This document shows positions 1-6,073 of a stretch of 9,487 bases of DNA, in pieces. The notes under the pieces were generated by a model. It was not told the DNA's origin, searched no databases, and was given only the letters and a program-made list of their open reading frames with translations. Source of the DNA: Sphingomonas sp. (GTDB lineage Bacteria; Pseudomonadota; Alphaproteobacteria; Sphingomonadales; Sphingomonadaceae). The stretch covers positions 1 to 9,487 of the forward strand of contig JAICSX010000064.1 in the NCBI GenBank assembly GCA_025936675.1. The letters are read 5' to 3'. Each line of letters begins with the position of its first letter. Within the stretch, counting starts at the first letter, position 1. The position numbers were made by a program, and so were the translations under genes.

Positions 1-226
1 CCCCGCCTCGCCGTCGATGATGAAATATGCCGGGACCGAGCTCAACAAGCGCCGCAACGGGCTGGCGATGGCGGCGGGCGGTAGCGAAGCGCTCGAGTGG
101 GAAGGCCAAAGCGGCGCCACCGCGCGCACCTGGCTTCGCTCGAAGGGCAATTCGATCGAAGGCGGCACGAGCGAGATCCAGCTCAACATCGTCGCCAAGC
201 ACATCCTGGGACTGCCCGGCGCATGA
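1..226 (+). CDS. Acyl-CoA dehydrogenase, C-terminal end (partial, large-subunit type)
   Basis: Only the last 74 residues are present; the gene begins before the window. Acyl-CoA dehydrogenases are FAD flavoproteins that introduce the alpha-beta double bond into acyl-CoA thioesters. The family C-terminus is clear: a KYAGTELNKRR-like helix, then a SIEGGTSEIQ-type motif and the ending NIVAKHILGLPGA. GGTSEIQ aligns with the segment that contacts FAD across the dimer. In medium-chain enzymes a catalytic Glu stands directly before Gly-Thr; here that position is Gly and a Glu lies one residue earlier, which is common in distant branches of the family. The stop codon overlaps the next start (ATGA), so this gene and the following dehydrogenase are translationally coupled and probably form one heteromeric enzyme, as in PimC/PimD-type or steroid-degradation FadE pairs. 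The substrate cannot be named from this fragment. Confidence 0.9.
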   Translation, partial: PASPSMMKYAGTELNKRRNGLAMAAGGSEALEWEGQSGATARTWLRSKGNSIEGGTSEIQLNIVAKHILGLPGA

Positions 227-1353
227 GCCTGCTCACAGACGACCAGAAGATGCTGCAGGAGACGGCGGCGAGCTTCCTTTCCGAGGAAGGCGCGATTTCG
301 AAGCAGCTGCGGCACTGGCGCGAGATCGGTTGCAAGGACGGATTCGGCCACGGGCTGTGGAAGCAGTTCGCCGAGCTTGGGCTGACCGGCATCTGCATCC
401 CTGAAAGCCAAGGCGGCTTGGGGCTCGGAGCGACTGAAACCGCATTGATGCTTGAGGAGATCGGCCGCAATTTGACGCCCTCGCCCTTCCTCACGACGGC
501 TGTTGTCGGCGCACGGGCGATCGAAGGCACGTCGCACGCTGATCGATGGTACCCGGGCATTCTCTCGGGCGAAGCCGTGCTCGCTCTTGCCGTTGACGAG
601 GGGCCGCGTCACGCGCCGGAGCAGACAGCACTAGAGGCGAAGCGGCAGGGTAATGGCTTCGTCCTCAATGGCACCAAGCAGTTCGTCGTCCAGGGCGGCT
701 CGGCGGACATGATCGTGACCGCTGCCCGCACCACGGGATCGCCCGGCGAGCGCGAGGGGCTGACGCTCTTCGCCGTTGCGAAGGACGCTGCGGGGCTGAA
801 CGTCGAGAATGTGTCTCTGGTCGACAGTTCGAAAGCGGCACGACTGACGTTCGATAGTGTTCAGCTCGATGCGGACGCGGTGATCGGCGAGGTCGACGAT
901 GGCTGGAGACCGCTCGAACGCGCGCTCGACGCGGGTCGCGCGGGTGCGGCAGCGGAACTGGTCGGTGTCGCGTCGGGTGCGTCGGCGATGACGCTCGACT
1001 ATTTGAAGCAGCGCAAGCAGTTCGGGAAGCACATCGGCGAGTTCCAGGCGCTGCAGCACCGCGCGGCTCACCTCTATGCCGAGATCGAGATCGCCCGCGC
1101 CGTCGCCTTCAAGGCGGCGCAATTGTTGGACAGCGGCGATGAAAGGTCAGCGCTCTATGTCTCGGTCGCAAAGGCGAAGGCTGCCGACGTCGCCTCGCTC
1201 GCCGTCCGCGAAGGCGTCCAGATGCATGGCGGGATCGGGATGACCGACGAACATGACATCGGCCTCTTCATGAAGCGCGAGGCTGTGCTCCGGGAGCTCT
1301 TCGGCGACGTCTATTTCCACCGCGAGCAGGTCGCGGCGCTCAGCGGTTATTAA
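223..1353 (+). CDS. Acyl-CoA dehydrogenase, small-subunit type
   Basis: A 376-residue acyl-CoA dehydrogenase. The start at 223 gives MSLLTDDQKML, the usual beginning of the helical N-terminal domain, and overlaps the previous stop by ATGA. An in-frame extension upstream to 97 only reads through the preceding gene. Domains by eye: N-terminal helices at about 1-115 with the IPESQGGLGLGATE stretch near 59-72, the beta domain at about 116-225 (GFVLNGTKQFV near 145-155), and the C-terminal helical domain at about 226-376. Family motifs are YLKQRKQFGKHIGEFQ (about 260-275, FAD/dimer contact) and QMHGGIGMTDEHDIGLFMKR (333-352). The C-terminus ends FGDVYFHREQVAALSGY and lacks the GTSEIQ segment and any obvious catalytic Glu there. 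That is typical of the small or partner subunit in heteromeric enzymes such as PimD or FadE28-like proteins. Beta-oxidation of a special acid is likely; the substrate is unknown. The stop overlaps the convergent small membrane gene by 4 nt. Confidence 0.9.
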   Translation: MSLLTDDQKMLQETAASFLSEEGAISKQLRHWREIGCKDGFGHGLWKQFAELGLTGICIPESQGGLGLGATETALMLEEIGRNLTPSPFLTTAVVGARAIEGTSHADRWYPGILSGEAVLALAVDEGPRHAPEQTALEAKRQGNGFVLNGTKQFVVQGGSADMIVTAARTTGSPGEREGLTLFAVAKDAAGLNVENVSLVDSSKAARLTFDSVQLDADAVIGEVDDGWRPLERALDAGRAGAAAELVGVASGASAMTLDYLKQRKQFGKHIGEFQALQHRAAHLYAEIEIARAVAFKAAQLLDSGDERSALYVSVAKAKAADVASLAVREGVQMHGGIGMTDEHDIGLFMKREAVLRELFGDVYFHREQVAALSGY

Positions 1354-1502
1354 TCGCGCGACTTGAAGCCGCCGATGATCCCGAGAATGAAGGCCGTGAC
1401 CAGCGCCAGCTGGACCTTCCCGTCCGGATCGCTCCAGCCGAAATATTTGCCGCCCCAGCCGACCAGCGCGATGAACATGGCGATCGCAATTCCGGCAACC
1501 AT
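1350..1502 (-). CDS. Small hypothetical membrane protein (50 aa, two predicted helices)
   Basis: I do not recognise a named family. The chosen start (ATG at 1502-1500) has a good Shine-Dalgarno sequence, GGAG, 7 nt upstream and gives 50 residues. The protein has a hydrophobic segment VAGIAIAMFIALVGWGG (about 2-18), a short polar turn YFGWSDPDGK (about 19-28), a second hydrophobic segment VQLALVTAFILGIIGG (about 29-44), and a basic end FKSRD. This is a helical hairpin likely to sit in the inner membrane. An upstream in-frame ATG at 1607 would give 84 residues but has no ribosome-binding site, and the frame remains open to 1712 opposite purS, so the longer forms are less likely. The stop TAA overlaps the stop of the convergent acyl-CoA dehydrogenase (TTAA, 1350-1353). 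The gene stands alone, divergent from purS. Its function is unknown. Confidence 0.6.
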   Translation of the reverse strand: MVAGIAIAMFIALVGWGGKYFGWSDPDGKVQLALVTAFILGIIGGFKSRD

Positions 1503-1507
1503 TGGTG

Positions 1508-1513
1508 CTCTCC
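1508..1513 (-). promoter_or_regulatory. Ribosome-binding site of the small membrane protein
   Basis: On the minus strand the bases read GGAGAG, with GGAG separated by 7 nt from the ATG at 1502. It is the only good Shine-Dalgarno match among the possible in-frame starts, and it decides for the 50-residue form. Confidence 0.5.
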
Positions 1514-1580
1514 GCTCGACCGGTGAAGAAGTGACCAGCTCGTGCCCATTCTCACCAATCAGGGTAAACAAAGTCTGAAA

Positions 1581-1610
1581 CTTGCCCGTCTCGAGCAGCG
1601 TGGCCATAGG
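1581..1610 (+). promoter_or_regulatory. Possible purS-purQ promoter (weak match)
   Basis: CTTGCC (1581-1586) and CATAGG (1605-1610) are spaced by 18 nt and lie about 35 nt before the purS start. The -35 resembles the CTTGAC form seen in alphaproteobacteria; the -10 is poor. It sits in the 141-nt gap between divergent genes, where a purS promoter must lie unless transcription enters from further upstream. No PurR-like operator or riboswitch is visible in this gap. Confidence 0.22.
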
Positions 1611-1643
1611 GGCAGCAAAGCGGCGAAAGGTTCCGGATTCCCC

Positions 1644-1883
1644 ATGAAAGCGCGCGTGTTCATCACCCTCAAGAACGGAGTGCTCGACCCGCAGGGAAAG
1701 GCGATTCATCACGCGCTCGAGGGCCTCGGCTTCTCCGGTGTCAACGATGTCCGCGCGGGCAAGCTGATCGAGCTCGACCTCGCCGACGGTATCACCGACT
1801 CCGAAATCGAGGACATGTGTCGCAAATTGCTGGCGAATACGGTGATCGAGAATTTCCGCATTGAGCGGCTGGAGAACGCATGA
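1644..1883 (+). CDS. purS: Phosphoribosylformylglycinamidine synthase subunit PurS
   Basis: A 79-residue protein of the PurS family. PurS is the small dimeric subunit that bridges PurQ and the small form of PurL in FGAM synthase, the fourth step of de novo purine synthesis (FGAR + glutamine + ATP to FGAM). Family hallmarks are the start [21 protein letters not shown], the GF.GV.DVR.GK strand (about residues 29-40) and the end [12 protein letters not shown]. Length matches the usual 80 or so. The start at 1644 fits the family N-terminus and has GAAAGG about 14 nt upstream, rather far for a strong site; an in-frame ATG at 1542 would add an unrelated 34-residue leader. The stop overlaps purQ by ATGA. 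Having purS implies that the organism uses the three-subunit PurSQL enzyme rather than the large fused PurL of gammaproteobacteria. Confidence 0.96.
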   Translation: MKARVFITLKNGVLDPQGKAIHHALEGLGFSGVNDVRAGKLIELDLADGITDSEIEDMCRKLLANTVIENFRIERLENA

Positions 1884-2545
1884 AGACGGCGGTCATCGTC
1901 TTCCCCGGTTCCAACTGCGACCGCGACCTCGCGACCGCCCTCGAGCTGGTGACTGGGCGTAAGCCGGACATGGTCTGGCACCGCGAAAGCGAGCTTCCCG
2001 ACGGCGTGGACTTCATTGGCGTTCCGGGCGGCTTCTCCTACGGCGATTATTTGCGCTCCGGTGCAATGGCTGCGCGCTCGCCGGTGATGCGTGCGGTCAG
2101 CGACGCGGCAGGCCGCGGAGTGCCGGTGATCGGAATCTGCAACGGCTTCCAGGTGCTGACAGAGGCGGGGCTCCTGCCGGGCGCGCTGATGCGCAACGCG
2201 GCGCTGAAGTTCGTCTGCCGCGACGTTCCGCTGCGGGTCGAGAACAGCCAGAGCCTGTTCACCGCGCAATATGATTCGGGGGAGGAGATCAGCTTTCCGG
2301 TCGCCCACCACGACGGCAATTACCAGGCCGACGAGGCGACTCTCGACCGCCTCGAAGGCGATGGTCGCGTCGCCTTCCGCTACCTCGACCAGGTCAACGG
2401 CTCGGCGCGCAACATCGCGGGCATTCTCAACGATGCGGGCAATGTGCTTGGCCTGATGCCGCACCCGGAGCGCGTGGTCGAACCGGCACACGGCGGCACC
2501 GATGGCCGCCGCCTCTTCGAAGGGCTTCTGGAGACGGTCGCCTAG
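1880..2545 (+). CDS. purQ: Phosphoribosylformylglycinamidine synthase, glutaminase subunit PurQ
   Basis: A 221-residue class I glutamine amidotransferase that releases ammonia from glutamine and passes it to PurL for FGAM formation in the cytoplasm. The N-terminus is typical ([16 protein letters not shown]). The oxyanion and active-site region [15 protein letters not shown] is at 48-62. The nucleophile is Cys87 in GICNGFQ, and the rest of the triad is His196 and Glu198 in [10 protein letters not shown]. Length matches PurQ of the Bacillus type. The start overlaps the purS stop (ATGA) and has GGAG 5 nt upstream, so the two are coupled in translation and expected in equal amounts. purL does not follow: the next gene is convergent and its stop shares the CTAG at 2542-2545 with the purQ stop. 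Confidence 0.97.
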   Translation: MKTAVIVFPGSNCDRDLATALELVTGRKPDMVWHRESELPDGVDFIGVPGGFSYGDYLRSGAMAARSPVMRAVSDAAGRGVPVIGICNGFQVLTEAGLLPGALMRNAALKFVCRDVPLRVENSQSLFTAQYDSGEEISFPVAHHDGNYQADEATLDRLEGDGRVAFRYLDQVNGSARNIAGILNDAGNVLGLMPHPERVVEPAHGGTDGRRLFEGLLETVA

Positions 2546-3288
2546 ACCTTCGTCGTGAACGGCGTGAAGTCGGTGCCGATGTCATAGACGTCCATGCCTT
2601 CCTTGCGCTTCAGCCAGCCGACGATCGCATAAGTGACCGGCGTCAGAAGTACTTCCCAGCTGACCTTCAGGATGAACTGGCTGAGCATCACCTCGCCGAG
2701 CGCGCTCACCGGCCAGTCGGCCATCCCGTAGAAGGCGAGCGGGTAGAAGATCAGGCTGTCGATCCCTTCGCCGACAATGGTGCTGCCCCAGAACCGCAAC
2801 CACAGTTGCTTGCCTTTGGTCCAGATCTTGAGCTTGGCCATGGTCGCGGATTCGACGAAGTCGCCGACGAAGAAGGCGGTCATCGACGCGACGATGATGC
2901 GCCATCCGGAGCCAAACACCCGCTCATAAGCCTCCTGGCCCGTCCAGCCAGGTGCAACCGGGAGATGGACCACCGTCCATTCCATCAGGGCCATGAATGC
3001 GAGCGCTGCGAAGCCCGCCCAGATCGCGCGCCGGGCGCGGGCGTAGCCGTAGACCTCGGTCAGGACGTCATCGATCAGATAGGAGATCGGAAAAAAGAGG
3101 ATGCCGGCGCCAAACGGCCACGGACCGATTGCCGGAAGATTGATGAACGAGCGCTTCTCGGCGCCGATGACGTTCGACAGCAGCAGCACGACGACCATCG
3201 CCACCATGACGAAGTCGAAATATCGGAACTGCGCACCGTGCAGCGTCCGCGCTTCGACGTGCGGCAGGCCCTCCCCTTCGGCTCTCAT
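2542..3288 (-). CDS. yhhQ: Queuosine precursor transporter, YhhQ family (DUF165/VUT)
   Basis: A 248-residue inner-membrane protein. YhhQ-family proteins import the 7-deazaguanine precursors preQ0 or preQ1 that are used to make queuosine in tRNAs with GUN anticodons. After a 22-residue polar start there are about six hydrophobic segments (roughly 25-40, 58-72, 88-106, 131-145, 168-186, 196-226). The family signatures are [17 protein letters not shown] (66-82) and [11 protein letters not shown] (173-183), both rich in acidic residues inside the membrane region. The C-terminal tail is soluble. The ATG at 3288 lacks a clear Shine-Dalgarno sequence. A TTGACC on the minus strand (3323-3318), with a weak TAGGCC 16 nt on, would place transcription near the ATG, so a leaderless message is possible (weak inference). 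I looked for a preQ1 riboswitch in the 58-nt leader and saw none. The stop overlaps the purQ stop. Confidence 0.9.
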   Translation of the reverse strand: MRAEGEGLPHVEARTLHGAQFRYFDFVMVAMVVVLLLSNVIGAEKRSFINLPAIGPWPFGAGILFFPISYLIDDVLTEVYGYARARRAIWAGFAALAFMALMEWTVVHLPVAPGWTGQEAYERVFGSGWRIIVASMTAFFVGDFVESATMAKLKIWTKGKQLWLRFWGSTIVGEGIDSLIFYPLAFYGMADWPVSALGEVMLSQFILKVSWEVLLTPVTYAIVGWLKRKEGMDVYDIGTDFTPFTTKV

Positions 3289-3346
3289 TTCCGCAGGCCT
3301 AGCCTAGTTCCTTGTTCGGTCAATTGCGGTTACTTCAGCCGCGTGC

Positions 3347-3423
3347 GCGCCCGTAGCTCAGCTGGATAGAGCACGAGCCTTCTAAGCTTGAGGCCGCAGG
3401 TTCGAATCCTGCCGGGCGCGCCA
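3347..3423 (+). tRNA. tRNA-Arg (anticodon TCT)
   Basis: A full cloverleaf can be folded by eye. The acceptor stem GCGCCCG (3347-3353) pairs perfectly with CGGGCGC (3413-3419), the discriminator is G3420, and CCA is encoded at 3421-3423. The D stem is GCTC/GAGC. The anticodon stem CGAGC (3374-3378)/GCTTG (3386-3390) has one G-U pair, and the loop CTTCTAA has TCT at 3381-3383, reading AGA. The variable loop is short, and the T stem GCAGG/CCTGC encloses TTCGAAT. The gene ends 5 nt before the stop of the convergent hydroxyacid dehydrogenase, and no terminator hairpin is visible in that gap. No integrase or repeated 3' end is seen, so it is not an evident attachment site here. Confidence 0.97.
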
Positions 3424-3428
3424 GCCGT

Positions 3429-4847
3429 CTAAGGAACCAGCTTCCCGGGGTTCATGATCCCGAGCGGGTCGAGCGCCTGCTTGATTGCCCGCAAGGCGTT
3501 GATCCGGCCCGGCGGGGCAAGACGCGCAAGCTCGTCGCGCTTCAGCTGGCCGATGCCATGCTCGGCGGAGATCGAGCCGCCGGCGGCGGTGACGAGGTCA
3601 TCAACCATCTCGGTGATCTTCTTCCCCTCATTCTCGTACCATCCGGGTACCGCACGCCCAGCGGCGCGAACGTGAAAATGGATATTGCCATCGCCCAAGT
3701 GGCCGAAACCGGTCGCTACCACGCCAGGAAAAGCGCGTTCGACCTCAGCCGCTGCGTGGACAATGAACTGCGGCATGTCGGCAACGGCGACGGAGATGTC
3801 ATGGGCGAGCGTCTGTCCTTCCGCTCGCTCCGCTTCGGAAATCGAGTCGCGTAGCTTCCAGAATGCTTCCGCCTGCGCCTCATTGGCGGCGATCGTTGCG
3901 TCGCCGATGAGCCCTTGCTTGAGGGCCGCGCCGAGCTGACGCGAAAGCTCAGCCGGAAAATCTGTCGAAGCATCGGCAGTCGTCGCTTCGATCAGCACGT
4001 GCCACTTATGCTCGCCTGATAACGGCGCGCGCGTGTTGGGGACATGCTTCAGCACCAGCTCGAGCGAGTCCTGTGGCACCAGCTCGAAGCCTTCGATCGC
4101 GCTTGTCCGGGCCTCTAGGAATCGGAGGAGCTCGAGCGCACGCGAAGGGCTTTCGACGCCTGCCCAAGCGACCGCGCGGCTCGCAATCGCCGGCACCAGC
4201 CGCAGCGCCACAGCAGTGATCACGCCCAGCGTTCCTTCCGCCCCGATCAGCAGCTGGTCTAGGCTGTAGCCGCGATTGTCTTTCTTCAGCCCGGAAAGGC
4301 CGTTGTGAACCGAGCCGTCGGGAAGGACGGCTTCGACTCCGGCGACGAGCGAGCGCATGGTCCCGAACCTCAGCACCTGCGTTCCGCCGGCGTTGGTCGA
4401 GGTGAGGCCGCCGATCGTGCAACTTCCGCGAGCGCCCAGCGTCAGCGGGAATCGCATGCCGATCTCGTGAGCAGCGTCGTGCAAGGTTGCCAGGACCACG
4501 CCCGCCTCGGCAATCGCAAGCCGGTCTTCCGCGCTGATCGATCGGATTCGGTTCATCCGGCGCATCGAAAGCAGGATCGCGGAACCGTCGGCGGGCGGCG
4601 TCGCGCCAGCGGCCATGCCGGTATTTCCGCCTTGCGGCACGAGCGGCACGCGATGCTGCGCCGCCAGCCGGACGATCTCCACCACCTCTTCTGTCGAGTT
4701 AGGCGCAAGCATCGCCCGCGATGCGCCATGGACTCGACCGCGCCAGTCAGTGACCCAAGGCTCAATCTCTTTGGGATCAATGATCACGGCTTTCGGATCG
4801 AGCTTCCGCTTCGCCTCCTCAATCAGCTGAGCTTCGGCATCGGTCAT
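3429..4847 (-). CDS. FAD-linked D-2-hydroxyacid dehydrogenase (GlcD / D-lactate / D-2-hydroxyglutarate type)
   Basis: A 472-residue FAD-binding oxidoreductase of the vanillyl-alcohol-oxidase fold that oxidises a D-2-hydroxyacid to the 2-oxoacid and passes electrons to an acceptor. The PCMH-type FAD domain (about 40-220) has PQGGNTGMAAGA (71-82), the GARGSCTIGGLTSTNAGG flavin loop (138-155) and GAEGTLGVIT (202-211). The FAD-oxidase C-terminal domain carries FWKLRDSISEAE (329-340), GHLGDGNIH (382-390), SAEHGIGQLKR (427-437) and the end DPLGIMNPGK (460-469). His383, His390 and Glu429 match the metal ligands of D-2-hydroxyglutarate dehydrogenase, and Arg333 matches a substrate Arg; these are alignments by eye. 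No signal peptide is seen. The start at 4847 gives the family length; an upstream in-frame start at 4916 adds a Cys-rich leader that overlaps folA. No Shine-Dalgarno sequence precedes either start. The substrate is not decided. Confidence 0.9.
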   Translation of the reverse strand: MTDAEAQLIEEAKRKLDPKAVIIDPKEIEPWVTDWRGRVHGASRAMLAPNSTEEVVEIVRLAAQHRVPLVPQGGNTGMAAGATPPADGSAILLSMRRMNRIRSISAEDRLAIAEAGVVLATLHDAAHEIGMRFPLTLGARGSCTIGGLTSTNAGGTQVLRFGTMRSLVAGVEAVLPDGSVHNGLSGLKKDNRGYSLDQLLIGAEGTLGVITAVALRLVPAIASRAVAWAGVESPSRALELLRFLEARTSAIEGFELVPQDSLELVLKHVPNTRAPLSGEHKWHVLIEATTADASTDFPAELSRQLGAALKQGLIGDATIAANEAQAEAFWKLRDSISEAERAEGQTLAHDISVAVADMPQFIVHAAAEVERAFPGVVATGFGHLGDGNIHFHVRAAGRAVPGWYENEGKKITEMVDDLVTAAGGSISAEHGIGQLKRDELARLAPPGRINALRAIKQALDPLGIMNPGKLVP

Positions 4848-4891
4848 GAGTGGCCAATAGCGCGCTTGGCAGCGACGCGCGACAGCGGCAC

Positions 4892-4896
4892 AGGAG
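4892..4896 (+). promoter_or_regulatory. Ribosome-binding site of folA
   Basis: AGGAG lies 4 nt before the ATG at 4901. It decides for this start against an in-frame ATG at 4850, which has no such site and would add 17 residues that are not part of the DHFR fold. Confidence 0.6.
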
Positions 4897-4900
4897 ACGC

Positions 4901-5392
4901 ATGGACAAGCCCACAATCACGATCATCGTTGCCCGTGCTCAAAACGGCGTGATCGGCCGTGACGGCAAGTTGCCCTGGCACATTTCGGCCGACCTCAAGC
5001 GGTTCAAGGCGCTGACGATGGGAAGCGTCATGGTGATGGGGCGTAAGACCTTCGAGAGCCTGCCAGGTCTGCTGCCGGGACGACGTCACGTGGTGCTGAC
5101 CCGCAATCCCTATTGGCGCGCTGACGGTGCCCAGGTCGCGCATGATGTCGAGGAAGCCCTGACGCTCGCGAATGGCGAGCGGATCTCGGTGATCGGCGGG
5201 GCGGACATTTTTGAGAGGTTCCTGCCCCTGAGCGACAGAATCGAATTGACCGAAGTTCTCGAGGAAATTCCCGGCGATACGATCATCGATGACCCCCGCC
5301 GAGACAATGACTGGCGCACCACATTCAGCGTCGAGCATCCCGCGGCGGACAGCTGTCCAGCCTACCGCTTCGTAACCCTCGAGCGGGGCTAG
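4901..5392 (+). CDS. folA: Dihydrofolate reductase
   Basis: A 163-residue type I dihydrofolate reductase, the NADPH enzyme that keeps folate reduced for thymidylate, purine and methionine synthesis and is the target of trimethoprim. Conserved parts are visible: ITIIVARAQNGVIGRDGKLPWH (6-27, with the Met20-loop region), the active-site Asp31 in ISADLKRFK, MGRKTFESL (47-55) for NADPH, Arg61 after LLPG for the folate tail, VIGGADIF (97-104, the double Gly at the cofactor), and Thr117 in RIELTEV, equivalent to the conserved Thr that hydrogen-bonds the active-site Asp. Length and motif order match the chromosomal enzyme, not a plasmid-borne resistance form. The gene is divergent from the hydroxyacid dehydrogenase with a 53-nt gap and convergent with adk, sharing CTAG at 5389-5392. 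thyA, its common partner, is not in the window. Confidence 0.96.
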   Translation: MDKPTITIIVARAQNGVIGRDGKLPWHISADLKRFKALTMGSVMVMGRKTFESLPGLLPGRRHVVLTRNPYWRADGAQVAHDVEEALTLANGERISVIGGADIFERFLPLSDRIELTEVLEEIPGDTIIDDPRRDNDWRTTFSVEHPAADSCPAYRFVTLERG

Positions 5393-6042
5393 GCTGTTCC
5401 GTCGAGGATCGCGTCGATCTCAGCGCCGACCTCTTCGACGCTCATCATTCCATCGATACGGCGAACCAGGCCGCGCTCCTGGTAATAAGGCAGGATCGGC
5501 TGGGTCTTGGCGCGATATTCAGCCATTCGCGTGCGCACCGTCTGCTCATTGTCGTCCGGGCGGCGCTTGAACTCGGTCGAACCGCAGACGTCGCAAACGC
5601 CGGGAACCGCGGTCGGCCGGAATGTGTCGTGGTAGCCGGTGCCGCACTTAGCGCAGGTGAAGCGGCCAGTGATGCGGGTTACGAGGGCATCCTCGTCGAC
5701 GGCGAGCTCGATCACATGGTCGAGCTTTCGGCCGCGCTCCGAGAGGAGCACGTCCAGTGCTTCGGCTTGCGCGCGCGTCCGTGGGAACCCGTCGAAAATT
5801 GCTCCGCAGCCGGCGCAGGCATCGAGCCGTTCCCCGATCAGCGCGGTGACGATGGCATCGCTGACCAGCTCGCCGGCGTCCATGATCGCCTTGACCTTCT
5901 CTCCGATCGGCGAGCCGCTGGCGCGCGCCTCGCGCAGCATGTCGCCGGTCGAAAGCTGGATCATGTGCCGGTTCGCCTGCAGGCGGGCCGCCTGGGTCCC
6001 CTTCCCCGCGCCGGGAGGGCCGAGAAGAATGATGTTCAGCAT
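5389..6042 (-). CDS. adk: Adenylate kinase
   Basis: A 217-residue long-form adenylate kinase (ATP + AMP to 2 ADP), cytoplasmic, central to adenylate balance. The P-loop GPPGAGKGT is at 8-16, the AMP-site segment STGDMLR at 31-37, and the Walker B-like DGFPRT at 84-89. The LID starts with the RITGRFTC stretch and has four cysteines (130, 133, 150, 153) in CxxC...CxxC order, the zinc-binding form of the LID; many relatives replace these with a hydrogen-bonding set. Two more cysteines (76, 79) lie just before DGFPRT. Conserved arginines follow at RRPDDN and RTRMAEY. A GGAGAG-like site 8 nt upstream supports the ATG. It follows secY by 31 nt, the usual spc order, and is the last gene of the run: the next gene, folA, converges on it. 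Confidence 0.97.
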   Translation of the reverse strand: MLNIILLGPPGAGKGTQAARLQANRHMIQLSTGDMLREARASGSPIGEKVKAIMDAGELVSDAIVTALIGERLDACAGCGAIFDGFPRTRAQAEALDVLLSERGRKLDHVIELAVDEDALVTRITGRFTCAKCGTGYHDTFRPTAVPGVCDVCGSTEFKRRPDDNEQTVRTRMAEYRAKTQPILPYYQERGLVRRIDGMMSVEEVGAEIDAILDGTA

Positions 6043-6073
6043 GTGCGGCGCTCTCCCCTGATCGCCGTTTGCG

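Noticed and set aside
1500..1712. Longer forms (84 or 120 residues) of the small membrane protein.
   Set aside because: The upstream starts lack ribosome-binding sites, and the longest form overlaps purS antisense; the start at 1502 has GGAG at good spacing.
1709..2491. 260-codon minus-strand frame opposite purS and purQ.
   Set aside because: PurS and PurQ are clear on the plus strand with catalytic residues and coupled starts; the antisense product is compositionally biased and unlike any protein.
3289..3346. preQ1 riboswitch before the queuosine-precursor transporter.
   Set aside because: The 58-nt leader shows no preQ1-type stem-loop and A-rich tail, and the region is shared with the upstream side of the tRNA gene.
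3347..3428. tRNA-Arg as the attachment site of an integrated element.
   Set aside because: No integrase and no repeat of the tRNA 3' end is found in the window, and the neighbours are ordinary chromosomal genes.
4305..4952. Long plus-strand frame opposite the FAD dehydrogenase and into folA.
   Set aside because: It is an antisense shadow of a conserved gene; it runs out of frame into folA and shows no family features.
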